Source: Cellulomonas sp. JZ18
GTDB lineage: Bacteria; Actinomycetota; Actinomycetes; Actinomycetales; Cellulomonadaceae
Length of the DNA stretch: 64,000 nucleotides
Direction of reading: 5' to 3'
NCBI RefSeq assembly: GCF_009720485.1
Contig: NZ_CP045245.1
Location: 2,108,001 to 2,172,000, forward strand
The notes under the pieces: generated by a model
Seen by the model: only the letters and a program-made list of their open reading frames with translations
What the model was told of the DNA's origin: nothing
Database searches by the model: none
Made by a program: the position numbers and the translations under genes
Shown here: positions 52,525 to 60,325 of the stretch, piece by piece
Position numbering within the stretch: position 1 is the stretch's first letter
Layout: each line of letters starts with the position of its first letter

Positions 52525-53768
52525 GCGTCCCCCTCCCTCAGGTCCACCACGGTCACCGTCTCCCCCGCGGCGACGCGGGTCGCGTCGGCGGGGACGTCCA
52601 GGAGCGCGTCGGCCCGCGCGAGCGCGCCGAGCAGGTGCGAGCCGGGCCCGCCGACGGGTGTCGCCACGAGCGCGCCGTCGCGGACGTCGAGGCGCGCGCG
52701 CAGCAGCTGGCGACGACCGGCGGGCGAGCGCACGTCGGACGCGAGCACCGCCGGCAGCCGGCGCCGGTGCACGTGCCGCGCGCCGAGCATGCGGCGCAGC
52801 AGCGGACGCACGAACACCTCGAACGACACGAACGCGCTCACGGGGTTGCCCGGCAGGCTGAGCACGGGCGTGCCGGACGGCAGGCGCCCCACGCCCTGCG
52901 GCTTGCCCGGCTGCATGCGCACGTGCACGAGCTCCCCGTGCCCGCCCGCGAGCAGCGCGTCGCGCACGACGTCGTAGGCGCCCACCGACACGCCGCCGGT
53001 GGTGACGACGACGTCCGCCCCCGTGCCCAGCTCGTCGAGGACGCGCAGCACGTCCGGCACGTCGTCGGCGAGGACGCGCACGTCCACCACGCGCGCACCG
53101 GCCGCCTCGGCCGCGGCCGCGAGCTGCACGCCGTTCGACTCGTGGATCTGCCCGTGCGCGAGCGCACCCCCGTCGGTGACGAGCTCGCTGCCGGTGGACA
53201 CGACGGCGACCCGCGGCCGGCCGTGCACGGCCACCTGCCGGTGGCCCGTCGCCGCCAGCAGGCCGAGCGCCGCGGCGCCGAGCACGTCGCCGGCGCGCAG
53301 GACGACCTCGCCGGCGCGCACGTCCTCGCCGCGGTGGCGCACGTGCGCGCCGGGCGCGACGACGTCGCGCAGCGCCACGCGGTCGGTGCCGCCGTCGGTG
53401 AGCTCGACCGGGACGACCGTGTCGGCGTCCGCGGGGACGGGCGCGCCCGTCATCATGCGCACGGCGGCCCCGGCCGGCACCACGACCGCGCGGGTGTCCC
53501 CGGCGGGCACGTCGTCGGCGACGTCGAGCACGGCGCCGGCGCGCGCGTCGGCGGCGCGCAGCGCGTACCCGTCCATCGCCGAGGAGGGCCAGGGCGGCAG
53601 GTCGAGCGTCGACGCCACGTCCTGCGCGAGCGCCGCGCCGCGGGCCGCCGCGAGGGGCAGGACCTGCACCGGCAGCGGCCCCGCGAGCGCGAGGACCGCC
53701 GCCGCGTGCTCGTCGAGCGTGCGCACGGGGCGCGCGGGGACGGACGCGTGGTCGACGGTCTCGGGCAC
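52521..53768 (-). CDS. moeA: Molybdopterin molybdotransferase
   Basis: A 415-residue MoeA that inserts molybdate into adenylylated molybdopterin. Landmarks: PPWPSSAMDGYALRA, MMTGAPVPADADTVVPVE, VAVVSTGSELV, ESNGVQLAAA, VVTTGGVSVGAYD and LSLPGNPVSAFVSF. The GTG start lies six bases after a minus-strand TAGGTT hexamer, suggesting a leaderless transcript. It is divergent from moaA, so one 100-base region drives both halves of the pathway. Confidence 0.93.
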   Translation of the reverse strand: MPETVDHASVPARPVRTLDEHAAAVLALAGPLPVQVLPLAAARGAALAQDVASTLDLPPWPSSAMDGYALRAADARAGAVLDVADDVPAGDTRAVVVPAGAAVRMMTGAPVPADADTVVPVELTDGGTDRVALRDVVAPGAHVRHRGEDVRAGEVVLRAGDVLGAAALGLLAATGHRQVAVHGRPRVAVVSTGSELVTDGGALAHGQIHESNGVQLAAAAEAAGARVVDVRVLADDVPDVLRVLDELGTGADVVVTTGGVSVGAYDVVRDALLAGGHGELVHVRMQPGKPQGVGRLPSGTPVLSLPGNPVSAFVSFEVFVRPLLRRMLGARHVHRRRLPAVLASDVRSPAGRRQLLRARLDVRDGALVATPVGGPGSHLLGALARADALLDVPADATRVAAGETVTVVDLREGDA

Positions 53769-53774
53769 GCGACC

Positions 53775-53780
53775 AACCTA
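53775..53780 (-). promoter_or_regulatory. Putative -10 of leaderless moeA, TAGGTT
   Basis: On the minus strand TAGGTT ends six bases before the moeA GTG. Confidence 0.4.
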
Positions 53781-53857
53781 GCGGCGCGCCGTGCGGGCAC
53801 GACCGCGACGCGTGCGCCCGCCCGCCCGGCAGACCGGTGCGTCGCGGCGGGCGTCCG

Positions 53858-53863
53858 TATGAT
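53858..53863 (+). promoter_or_regulatory. Putative -10 of leaderless moaA, TATGAT
   Basis: TATGAT, close to the consensus TATAAT, ends seven bases before the moaA ATG at 53871. Confidence 0.45.
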
Positions 53864-53870
53864 CGGCCCG

Positions 53871-54986
53871 ATGGAGCCCGTCACGTCCCGCGGTGCCGTG
53901 CCGGTCGCCCTCGGACCGCCCCCCGCCCGTCCGGTCGAGGCGACCGCGGTCCCGCGACCGCCGGCACGGCTGCGCGGCGACGGGCTCGTCGACCGCTGGG
54001 GGCGCGTCGCCACCGACCTGCGGGTCTCCCTCACCGACCGCTGCAACCTGCGCTGCACGTACTGCATGCCGGCGGAGGGCCTGCCGTGGGCGCCCGACGC
54101 CACCGTGCTGACCGACGACGAGGTGGTGCGGCTGGTGCGCGTCGCCGTCGAGCGGCTCGGCGTGCGCGACGTGCGGTTCACCGGCGGGGAGCCGCTGCTG
54201 CGCCGGGGCCTCGAGGGCATCGTCGCGGCCGCCGCGGCGCTGCGCACCCCCGACGGCGCGCCCGTCGGGACGGCGCTCACCACCAACGCGCTGGGCCTGG
54301 ACAAGCGGGCGCGCGCGCTGGCGGCCGCCGGGCTGGGGCGCGTCAACGTCTCGCTCGACTCGCTGCGACCGGAGCGGTTCGCCGCCATCACCCGCCGCGA
54401 CCGGCTCGCGGACGTGCTCGCCGGGCTGCGCGCGGCCCGCGACGCCGGGCTCGGGCCCGTGAAGGTCAACGCGGTGCTGGTGCGCGGCGTCAACGACGAC
54501 GAGGCCGTCCCGCTGCTCGCGTGGGCCCTCGAGCACGGCTACCACCTGCGCTTCATCGAGCAGATGCCGCTGGGCCCCGCCGGGTCGTGGGACCGCGCGG
54601 GGCTCGTCACCGCGCAGGAGATCCTCGACGCCCTCACGGCCGCATTCGACCTCGAGCCCGAGCCGGCCGGTGCCCGCGGCGGCGCCCCCGCCGAGACGTG
54701 GACGGTGCGCGGGCGGCCGGGGGCGACCGTCGGCGTCATCGGGTCCGTGACGCGCCCGTTCTGCGGCGCCTGCGACCGGACCCGCCTGACGGCGGACGGC
54801 CAGGTGCGCAGCTGCTTGTTCGCGCGCGAGGAGCACGACCTGCGCGGTCTGCTGCGCTCGGGCGCCGACGACGAGGCGCTGGCCGAGGCGTGGCGGGCGG
54901 CGATGTGGGGCAAGAAGCCGGGGCACGGGATCGACGACGTCGGGTTCCTGCAGCCGGCCCGCACGATGAGCGCGATCGGAGGCTGA
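53871..54986 (+). CDS. moaA: GTP 3',8-cyclase (radical SAM)
   Basis: A 371-residue radical SAM enzyme that starts Moco synthesis from GTP. The N-terminal cluster is C58-xxx-C62-xx-C65 in DRCNLRCTYC; the second, GTP-binding cluster is in RPFCGACDRTRLT and SCLF; FTGGEPLLR is the Gly-rich motif, and the protein ends in the conserved GG. ATG 53871 is preferred to ATG 53859 because the latter lies within the TATGAT hexamer. An N-terminal extension of about 40 residues precedes the barrel. Confidence 0.93.
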   Translation: MEPVTSRGAVPVALGPPPARPVEATAVPRPPARLRGDGLVDRWGRVATDLRVSLTDRCNLRCTYCMPAEGLPWAPDATVLTDDEVVRLVRVAVERLGVRDVRFTGGEPLLRRGLEGIVAAAAALRTPDGAPVGTALTTNALGLDKRARALAAAGLGRVNVSLDSLRPERFAAITRRDRLADVLAGLRAARDAGLGPVKVNAVLVRGVNDDEAVPLLAWALEHGYHLRFIEQMPLGPAGSWDRAGLVTAQEILDALTAAFDLEPEPAGARGGAPAETWTVRGRPGATVGVIGSVTRPFCGACDRTRLTADGQVRSCLFAREEHDLRGLLRSGADDEALAEAWRAAMWGKKPGHGIDDVGFLQPARTMSAIGG

Positions 54987-54987
54987 C

Positions 54988-55275
54988 ATGGCGGCGGGGA
55001 CGGCCGGGACCGGCACAGGGGTGCACACGCTGACCGTGCGCTACTTCGCGGCGGCGCACGAGGCGGCGGGGGTGGGCGAGGAGCGGGTCGACGTGCCGGA
55101 CGGGGTGACGGTCGGCGGGCTGCTCGACGCGCTCGCCGCCCGGCACGACGGCCGCCTGCGCGACGTGCTCGCGGTCTGCGCGCTGCTGGTCGACGGCACG
55201 CTGCACCGTGACCGGGACGAGCCGCTGGGCTCCCCGCAGGTCGTCGACGTGCTGCCGCCCTTCGCCGGGGGCTGA
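54988..55275 (+). CDS. moaD: Molybdopterin synthase sulfur carrier subunit
   Basis: A 95-residue ubiquitin-like protein, LTVRYFAAAHEAAGVGEERV at the start and DVLPPFAGG at the end. The C-terminal GG is thiocarboxylated and gives the sulfur for molybdopterin. The gene starts one base after moaA, so the two are co-translated, and converges on moaE. Confidence 0.92.
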   Translation: MAAGTAGTGTGVHTLTVRYFAAAHEAAGVGEERVDVPDGVTVGGLLDALAARHDGRLRDVLAVCALLVDGTLHRDRDEPLGSPQVVDVLPPFAGG

Positions 55276-55294
55276 GGCGCCCGTCCCGCGCCCC

Positions 55295-55753
55295 TCAGGC
55301 GCAGTTGACCCACTCGTGGGTGCCGTCGCCGAGGACCTGACGCTTCCACACGGGCAGGTGCTCCTTGACCTCGTCGACGAGCCGCGCCGCCGCGGCGAAC
55401 GCCTCCTGCCGGTGCGCGGCCGCCACCGCGACACCGAGGGCGCAGTCGCCGACCTCGAGCGGTCCCACCCGGTGCACGACCGCCACGGCGTCCACGGGGG
55501 CGTCGGCGGCGACGGCGGCGACGACCCGGGCCAGGACCCGGCCGGCGTCGGGGTGCGCGACGTACTCGAGGGCCGTGACGGCACGGCCGTGGTCGTGGTC
55601 GCGCACCACGCCGGCGAACGTGACCACCGCGCCGGCGGCGGCGTCGGCCACGGCCGCCGCGAGCGCCGCGACGTCCACCACCGCCTGCGTGACGTCGGTG
55701 ACGACCACGCGACGTGCGGGCGCGGCGAGGCGGGAGGAGTCGTGCGGGCTCAC
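55295..55753 (-). CDS. moaE: Molybdopterin synthase catalytic subunit
   Basis: A 152-residue MoaE. VVTFAGVVRDHDHGRAVTALEYVAH is the family opening, HRVGPLEVGD and VAVAAAHRQEAFAA follow, and LPVWKRQVLGDGTHEWV contains the catalytic Lys pair. It pairs with MoaD to sulfurate precursor Z. GTG 55753 is six bases after a minus-strand TAGGGT. It is on the opposite strand to moaD, 20 bases away, an unusual split of the synthase genes. Confidence 0.93.
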   Translation of the reverse strand: MSPHDSSRLAAPARRVVVTDVTQAVVDVAALAAAVADAAAGAVVTFAGVVRDHDHGRAVTALEYVAHPDAGRVLARVVAAVAADAPVDAVAVVHRVGPLEVGDCALGVAVAAAHRQEAFAAAARLVDEVKEHLPVWKRQVLGDGTHEWVNCA

Positions 55754-55759
55754 GGCGCC

Positions 55760-55765
55760 ACCCTA
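55760..55765 (-). promoter_or_regulatory. Putative -10 of leaderless moaE, TAGGGT
   Basis: On the minus strand TAGGGT ends six bases before the moaE GTG. Confidence 0.4.
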
Positions 55766-55885
55766 GGCACGCCCGCCGGCCCGCACGCCCCTTCGCGGGG
55801 CGCTGCCGGATGCAGGACGCGTCCGCGCACCGCACACGCGGCGCTCTTCCCCCGCAGAACGCCGCGCCTGCGGCACGGCATGGCC

Positions 55886-55891
55886 TAGCCT
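55886..55891 (+). promoter_or_regulatory. Putative -10 of a leaderless mod operon, TAGCCT
   Basis: TAGCCT ends six bases before the ATG at 55898. Confidence 0.4.
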
Positions 55892-55897
55892 GTCGCC

Positions 55898-56302
55898 ATG
55901 CGGTACCGGGTGGGAGAGGCCGCGAGCCTCCTGGGGGTCAGCGACGACACCGTGCGCCGCTGGATCGACGCCGGGCGGCTGCGCTCGACGCGCACGGCGT
56001 CGGGGCGCCACGAGGTCGACGGGGTCGACCTCGCACGCCTCGCCCAGCAGGTCGCCGACGAGCAGGACGCGGGCGACGGCGGCCGCGGGCGGCACTCGAC
56101 GCGCAACCGGCTGCGCGGGATCGTCACCCGCGTCGTGCGCGACGGTGTCATGGCGCAGGTCGACATCCAGGCCGGTCCGCACCGGGTCGTGTCCCTCATC
56201 AGCCGGGAGGCGGCCGACGAGCTCGGTCTCGAGCCGGGCGTCGTGGCCGTGGCGTCCGTGAAGGCGACGAACGTCGCCGTCGAGCACGTCGAACGCGCAT
56301 GA
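55898..56302 (+). CDS. MerR-type HTH-TOBE molybdate-responsive protein
   Basis: A 134-residue protein with a MerR/excisionase-like helix-turn-helix (YRVGEAASLLGVSDDTVRRWIDAGRL, about 3-28) followed by a TOBE/MOP molybdate-binding domain (RNRLRGIVTRVVRDGVMAQVDIQAG, about 67-92, and AVASVKATNVAVE). It first senses molybdate and probably regulates the mod genes it heads. It overlaps modA (ATGA). The ModC of this operon lacks the usual C-terminal TOBE domain, which this protein may replace. Confidence 0.9.
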   Translation: MRYRVGEAASLLGVSDDTVRRWIDAGRLRSTRTASGRHEVDGVDLARLAQQVADEQDAGDGGRGRHSTRNRLRGIVTRVVRDGVMAQVDIQAGPHRVVSLISREAADELGLEPGVVAVASVKATNVAVEHVERA

Positions 56303-57087
56303 CGCACCCGCGGCGGACCCGACACGCGCGACGGGCCCTCGCCCTCGCGCCCCTCGTCCTCGCCGCCGGGTGCGCGGGTGGGCCCGCCCCTGCGGACGCG
56401 GCGGCCCCGGGCGGCCCCACCGGCCCGGTGGTCGTCCTGGTGGCGTCGTCGCTGACGGACGTCCTCGCCGACGTGGAGGCCGACCTGGAGGCCCGCCACC
56501 CGGGCCTCGACGTGCGCACGAGCCCCGCGGCGAGCTCGACGCTCGCCGCCCAGGTGCTCGCGGGCGCACCCGCGGACGTCCTCGTCACGGCGAGCGAGGC
56601 GACGATGGCGACCGTCACCGACGCGCTCGGCGGCGACCCCGTCGTCGTGGCACGCAACGCGCTGCAGATCGCGGTGCCGGCCGGCAACCCCGCGGGCGTC
56701 ACGGGACTGGCCGACCTCGCCGACCCCGCCCTGACGGTCGCGCTGTGCGACCCCGCGGTGCCGTGCGGGGCGGTGGCGGCCGAGGTGCTGGCGTCCGCGG
56801 GCGTGGCGGGCGCACCGGACACGCTCGAGCAGGACGTGCGGGCCGTGCTCACGAAGGTCCGGCTGCGGGAGGTCGACGCCGCGCTGGTCTACCGCACCGA
56901 CGTCCTCGCCGGCGGCGACGAGGTCGAGGGCCTCGACCTGCCGGCCGCGCACGACGTGGCGACGACGTACCCGGCCCTCGTGCTGCCCGACGCCCCCCAC
57001 CCGGCGGCGGCACGCGCCGTCGTGGACCACCTGCGCTCCCCCGCCGGTGTCGCCGCACTGCGCGCCGCCGGGTTCACGACGCCGTGA
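56299..57087 (+). CDS. modA: Molybdate ABC transporter substrate-binding lipoprotein
   Basis: A 262-residue binding protein. A basic start and hydrophobic segment end in the lipobox A-A-G-C (C25). VVLVASSLTDVLADVEADLEARHPG and SPAASSTLAAQVLAGAPADVL are the ModA ligand loops, whose Ser/Thr/Ala-backbone hold the oxyanion. It is tethered outside the membrane and passes molybdate to ModB. ATG overlaps the regulator stop and the gene overlaps modB (GTGA). Confidence 0.92.
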   Translation: MTHPRRTRHARRALALAPLVLAAGCAGGPAPADAAAPGGPTGPVVVLVASSLTDVLADVEADLEARHPGLDVRTSPAASSTLAAQVLAGAPADVLVTASEATMATVTDALGGDPVVVARNALQIAVPAGNPAGVTGLADLADPALTVALCDPAVPCGAVAAEVLASAGVAGAPDTLEQDVRAVLTKVRLREVDAALVYRTDVLAGGDEVEGLDLPAAHDVATTYPALVLPDAPHPAAARAVVDHLRSPAGVAALRAAGFTTP

Positions 57088-57929
57088 GCCGCCGCCGACC
57101 CGCCCCGGTCGCGCTGCTCGTGCCGGCGGCGCTCGGGCTCGTCCTGCTCGTCGCCCCGCTCGTCGCGCTGGTCGTCGCGACGCCGTGGGCGGACCTCGGG
57201 GCGCGCGTGCTGGCGCCCGGGGTCCTCGACGCGCTGCGGCTCTCGCTGGTCACGGCGGCCGTGAGCACGCTGCTGTGCGTGCTGGTCGGCGTTCCCCTCG
57301 CCTGGGTGCTGGCGCGCACCGACGTGCCGGGCCGTGCGCTGGTGCGCGCGCTCGTCACGGTGCCGCTGGTCCTGCCGCCCGTCGTCGGCGGAGTCGCGCT
57401 GCTGCTCCTGCTGGGCCGCCAGGGCCTGCTGGGACGCCACCTCGACGCGTGGTTCGGCGTCACCGTGCCGTTCACGTCCGCCGCGGTGGTCCTGGCGCAG
57501 ACGTTCGTCGCGCTGCCGTTCCTCGTCCTGGCGGTCGAGGGTGCGATCGCCGGCACGGACGCGCGGCGCGAGGCGGCCGCCGCGACGCTGGGCGCATCCC
57601 GCTGGTACGTCGCGCGGCGCGTGACCCTGCCGGCCGCGGCGCCGGGGATCGCCGCCGGGGCCGCGCTGTGCTTCGCGCGCGCCCTGGGCGAGTTCGGCGC
57701 CACGCTCACGTTCGCGGGCAGCTTCCCCGGCACGACCCGCACGATGCCGCTCGCGGTGTACCTGGCGCTCGACAGCGACCCGCAGGCCGCGGTCGCGATG
57801 TCCCTGCTGCTGCTCGTCCTCTCGGTCGCGGTGCTCGTCGCGCTGCGCGGGCGGTGGGTCGGCGGGCTCACGGGTACCGCGCCGGCGCCGCCGCGAGCGG
57901 CGCGGACGCGCGAGGTGGCGGCGCCGTGA
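57084..57929 (+). CDS. modB: Molybdate ABC transporter permease
   Basis: A 281-residue permease with about six transmembrane segments. VPLVLPPVVGGVALLLLLGRQGLLG and the EAA-like loop EAAAATLGASRWYVARRVTLP followed by ARALGEFGATLTFAGS are typical of ModB. It forms the membrane channel. The GTG start overlaps modA and the stop overlaps modC. Confidence 0.92.
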   Translation: MSRRRPAPVALLVPAALGLVLLVAPLVALVVATPWADLGARVLAPGVLDALRLSLVTAAVSTLLCVLVGVPLAWVLARTDVPGRALVRALVTVPLVLPPVVGGVALLLLLGRQGLLGRHLDAWFGVTVPFTSAAVVLAQTFVALPFLVLAVEGAIAGTDARREAAAATLGASRWYVARRVTLPAAAPGIAAGAALCFARALGEFGATLTFAGSFPGTTRTMPLAVYLALDSDPQAAVAMSLLLLVLSVAVLVALRGRWVGGLTGTAPAPPRAARTREVAAP

Positions 57930-58690
57930 GGGCCGCCCGCGGCGCCGCCGGCGTCGGGGCCGGCCTCGACGCGCACCTCGTCGTCCGCCGCGGCGCGTGG
58001 CAGCTCGACCTGCGCCTCGTCGTGCCGGCCGGCGGCGTGCTCGCCGTGCTCGGGCCGAACGGCGGCGGGAAGTCGACGGCGGTCGCGGCCCTGGCGGGGC
58101 TCGTGCCGCTGGACCGCGGGCACGTGCGGCTCGGCGAGCGGGTCCTCGCCGACGCGGAGGCGGGCGTCGACCTCCCGCCCGAGCGGCGCGGGCTCGGCGT
58201 CGTGCTGCAGGACGTGCTCCTGGTCCCGCACCTGTCGGCGCGCGAGAACGTCGCGTTCGGGCGCCGCGCTGCGGGCGAGCGGGCACGCCCCGCGCGTCAG
58301 CACGCCGACCGCCTGCTCGAGGCGGTCGGCCTCGCCGCGCACGCCCGCACGCGCGCCGAGCGCCTGTCCGGCGGGCAGGCCCAGCGTGCGGCGCTCGCGC
58401 GGGCACTCGCCGTCGACCCCGCCGCGCTCGTCCTCGACGAGCCGTTCGCGGCGCTCGACGCGCACGCCCGCCGCCACGTGCGCGACGTCGTGGCGGACCA
58501 CGTGCGCACGCGGCGGGTCCCGCTCGTCCTCGTGACGCACGCCCTGGACGACGCGCGCGACCTCGCGGACGAGGTCCTGGTCCTCGAGCGCGGCCGCGTC
58601 GTGCAGCGCGGCGCGCCCGACGACCTCGCGGACGCCCCCGCGACGGACTACGTGGCCGAGCTGGTCGGCGGCCCCGGGGTGGGGTCATGA
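57926..58690 (+). CDS. modC: Molybdate ABC transporter ATPase, short form
   Basis: A 254-residue ATPase. Walker A is GPNGGGKST, the Q-loop VVLQDVLLVP, the signature LSGGQAQR, Walker B LVLDEPFAALD and the H-loop LVTHALDD. Most ModC proteins are about 350 residues with a C-terminal TOBE domain; here it is absent and the molybdate-sensing domain lies on the HTH-TOBE protein at 55898. GTG 57926 overlaps modB and the stop overlaps mobA. Confidence 0.92.
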   Translation: MRAARGAAGVGAGLDAHLVVRRGAWQLDLRLVVPAGGVLAVLGPNGGGKSTAVAALAGLVPLDRGHVRLGERVLADAEAGVDLPPERRGLGVVLQDVLLVPHLSARENVAFGRRAAGERARPARQHADRLLEAVGLAAHARTRAERLSGGQAQRAALARALAVDPAALVLDEPFAALDAHARRHVRDVVADHVRTRRVPLVLVTHALDDARDLADEVLVLERGRVVQRGAPDDLADAPATDYVAELVGGPGVGS

Positions 58691-59295
58691 GCGCACGCGA
58701 CGCCGACGTCCTCGTCGTGGTCCCCGCGGGCGGCACGGCGCGCCGCCTCGGCGGCGGGGACAAGACCGCCCTCGACGTGGGCGGACGCACGGTCCTCGAG
58801 CGGCTCCTCGCCGACCTCGCGCCGTGGCCGACCGTGGTCGTCGCCGACCCGCCGGCACCGCACGTGCGCGCCCGTGCCCCGCACGCGCGCTGGTGCCGGG
58901 AGGACCCGCCCGGCGCCGGTCCGCTCGCGGCCCTCGCGGCGGGCCTCGCGACCGCCCCGGGCGCGCGCGTGCTCGTCGCCGTGGCCGGCGACCAGCCGTT
59001 CGCCGGGCGCGCCGTGCCCGCGCTGCTCGCCGCGCTCGACGCGGCCCCCCGGGCCGGTGCGGCGGCCGCCGCGGACGGCGAGGGACGCCTGCAGCCGCTG
59101 CTCGCCGCGTACCGCACGGCGGCCGTGGCGACGGTGCTGCGCGGCCCGGTCGCGCACCGCCCGGTGCGCTCCCTCTGCGCCGGGCTGGACGTCGTGCCCG
59201 TCCCGCTGCCGGCGGCCCAGCTGCTCGACGTCGACGACGCGGACGACCTCGACCGGGCGCGGCGCACCGCCGCGGACGGCACCGCCCCCGGCTGA
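58687..59295 (+). CDS. mobA: Molybdenum cofactor guanylyltransferase
   Basis: A 202-residue nucleotidyltransferase that attaches GMP to Moco. VPAGGTARRLGGGDKTALDVGG is the GTP-binding loop with the conserved Arg and Lys, REDPPGAGPLAALAAGL is the second motif and VAGDQPF holds the metal-binding Asp. ATG overlaps modC (ATGA). The last gene of the mod operon; it ends facing a DUF6457-like gene, a domain often found with MobA. Confidence 0.9.
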   Translation: MSARDADVLVVVPAGGTARRLGGGDKTALDVGGRTVLERLLADLAPWPTVVVADPPAPHVRARAPHARWCREDPPGAGPLAALAAGLATAPGARVLVAVAGDQPFAGRAVPALLAALDAAPRAGAAAAADGEGRLQPLLAAYRTAAVATVLRGPVAHRPVRSLCAGLDVVPVPLPAAQLLDVDDADDLDRARRTAADGTAPG

Positions 59296-59339
59296 CGACC
59301 GTCGTGCCGGCCCGGTGACCCCGTGCGGGTGTCGACGGG

Positions 59340-59618
59340 TCAGCCGCCGGCCGCGCCGCGCACGCGCAGCTCGCGCTCGACCTGCGCGAGCGCCTCGCGG
59401 ACGCGCGCGGTCGCCTCGGCGGTGCCCGCCCCGGTGCGCCCGGCCACGACGCCGACGAGGAACGCGGTCATGGGTCCGGCCGGGCGGACCACCCCGTGCG
59501 CGACGTCGCGCACCATGCCCAGCACCGGTGCGGTCGCGTCCTCGACGAGCGCGCGGTCCACGTCGAGCACCTCGGCCACGTGCACGAGCCAGTCGTACAG
59601 CGGTTCGGCGTCCGTCAT
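59340..59618 (-). CDS. DUF6457-like protein
   Basis: A 92-residue helical protein. EPLYDWLVHVAEVLDVDRALV, ILDLVRDVAHGVVRPAGPMTAFLVG (here LGMVRDVAHGVVRPAGPMTAFL) and ALAQVERELR follow the pattern of DUF6457, which is often fused to or next to MobA. It is convergent with mobA, 44 bases apart. Function unknown; a link to Moco guanylylation is inferred from position. GGAGGA precedes the ATG. Confidence 0.72.
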   Translation of the reverse strand: MTDAEPLYDWLVHVAEVLDVDRALVEDATAPVLGMVRDVAHGVVRPAGPMTAFLVGVVAGRTGAGTAEATARVREALAQVERELRVRGAAGG

Positions 59619-59683
59619 CCGGTCCTCCCCGGTCGTCGCGGCCGGGCACCCGCCGGCCCGGCGACGGCGAGCCTACGCGCCGG

Positions 59684-60214
59684 TCAGGACCCGTCGGCCG
59701 ACGTCGTGCCCAGGTGCGGGGCGAACGCCTTCTCCCGTGCGCGCGCCGCCAGGTGCTCGACGCGCTCGGCCTGGTCGCGCGAGCGCTCGACGAACCCCTC
59801 CACCCGTGCCACGTCGAGCCCCAGCGCGTCCGCGTGCTCGCGCAGCGTCACCCAGCCCATGCGCTTGCCCTCGAGCCCCGACCGCACGATCTCCAGCTCG
59901 AGCACGAGGGACAACGGGGAACGGCCGACGACACGCCCGTTCGGCTTCAGCCGCGCCACCCGCTCGCCGAGCGCGGCGGCCATCGCCTTCCAGCGCGAGA
60001 GCGGCAGGCCGAGGTCGCGTGCCGTCGCGACGTGCGTCGCGCGCTCCTCGCGCAGCTCGGCGGCCAGCCGCGCGAGGGGTTCGCGCATGTCCCCGATGTC
60101 CTCCACCCGGGACAGCCGGGTGAGCCGGGAGATGACCGCGGAGGCGCCTGCCACGTGGTCCTCGAGGTACGTCGTCAGCAGCGTGCGGTCGATCTCGGGC
60201 TGCTCGTGGGTCAT
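59684..60214 (-). CDS. Helical protein of unknown function
   Basis: A 176-residue all-helical protein of an actinobacterial family that I recognise but cannot name. LLTTYLEDHVAGASAVISRLTRL opens it, followed by LRALAAELREERATH-like (LAAELREERATHVATARDLGLP), ERVARLKPNGRVVGRSPLSLVLELEIVRSGLEGK, and a final helix VERSRDQAERVEHLAAR. The pattern recalls four-helix bundles such as ferritin-like proteins, but no metal motif is clear. GGAGC precedes the ATG. Monocistronic. Confidence 0.7.
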   Translation of the reverse strand: MTHEQPEIDRTLLTTYLEDHVAGASAVISRLTRLSRVEDIGDMREPLARLAAELREERATHVATARDLGLPLSRWKAMAAALGERVARLKPNGRVVGRSPLSLVLELEIVRSGLEGKRMGWVTLREHADALGLDVARVEGFVERSRDQAERVEHLAARAREKAFAPHLGTTSADGS

Positions 60215-60325
60215 CGCTCCTCCGCTCGCGTCCCCGGTGGCGGCCGTGCGTGCACGCCGCGGGCTCGGCACGATGCTCGGGCCTGCGGCGCGGGCGCGCC
60301 AGGCGAGCGCCGTCGCGGGACGAGG

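Noticed and set aside
59287..59350. A terminator joining the stop codons of mobA and the DUF6457-like gene
   Set aside because: An 8-bp inverted repeat is present, but the loop is about 40 bases, too long to call with confidence.
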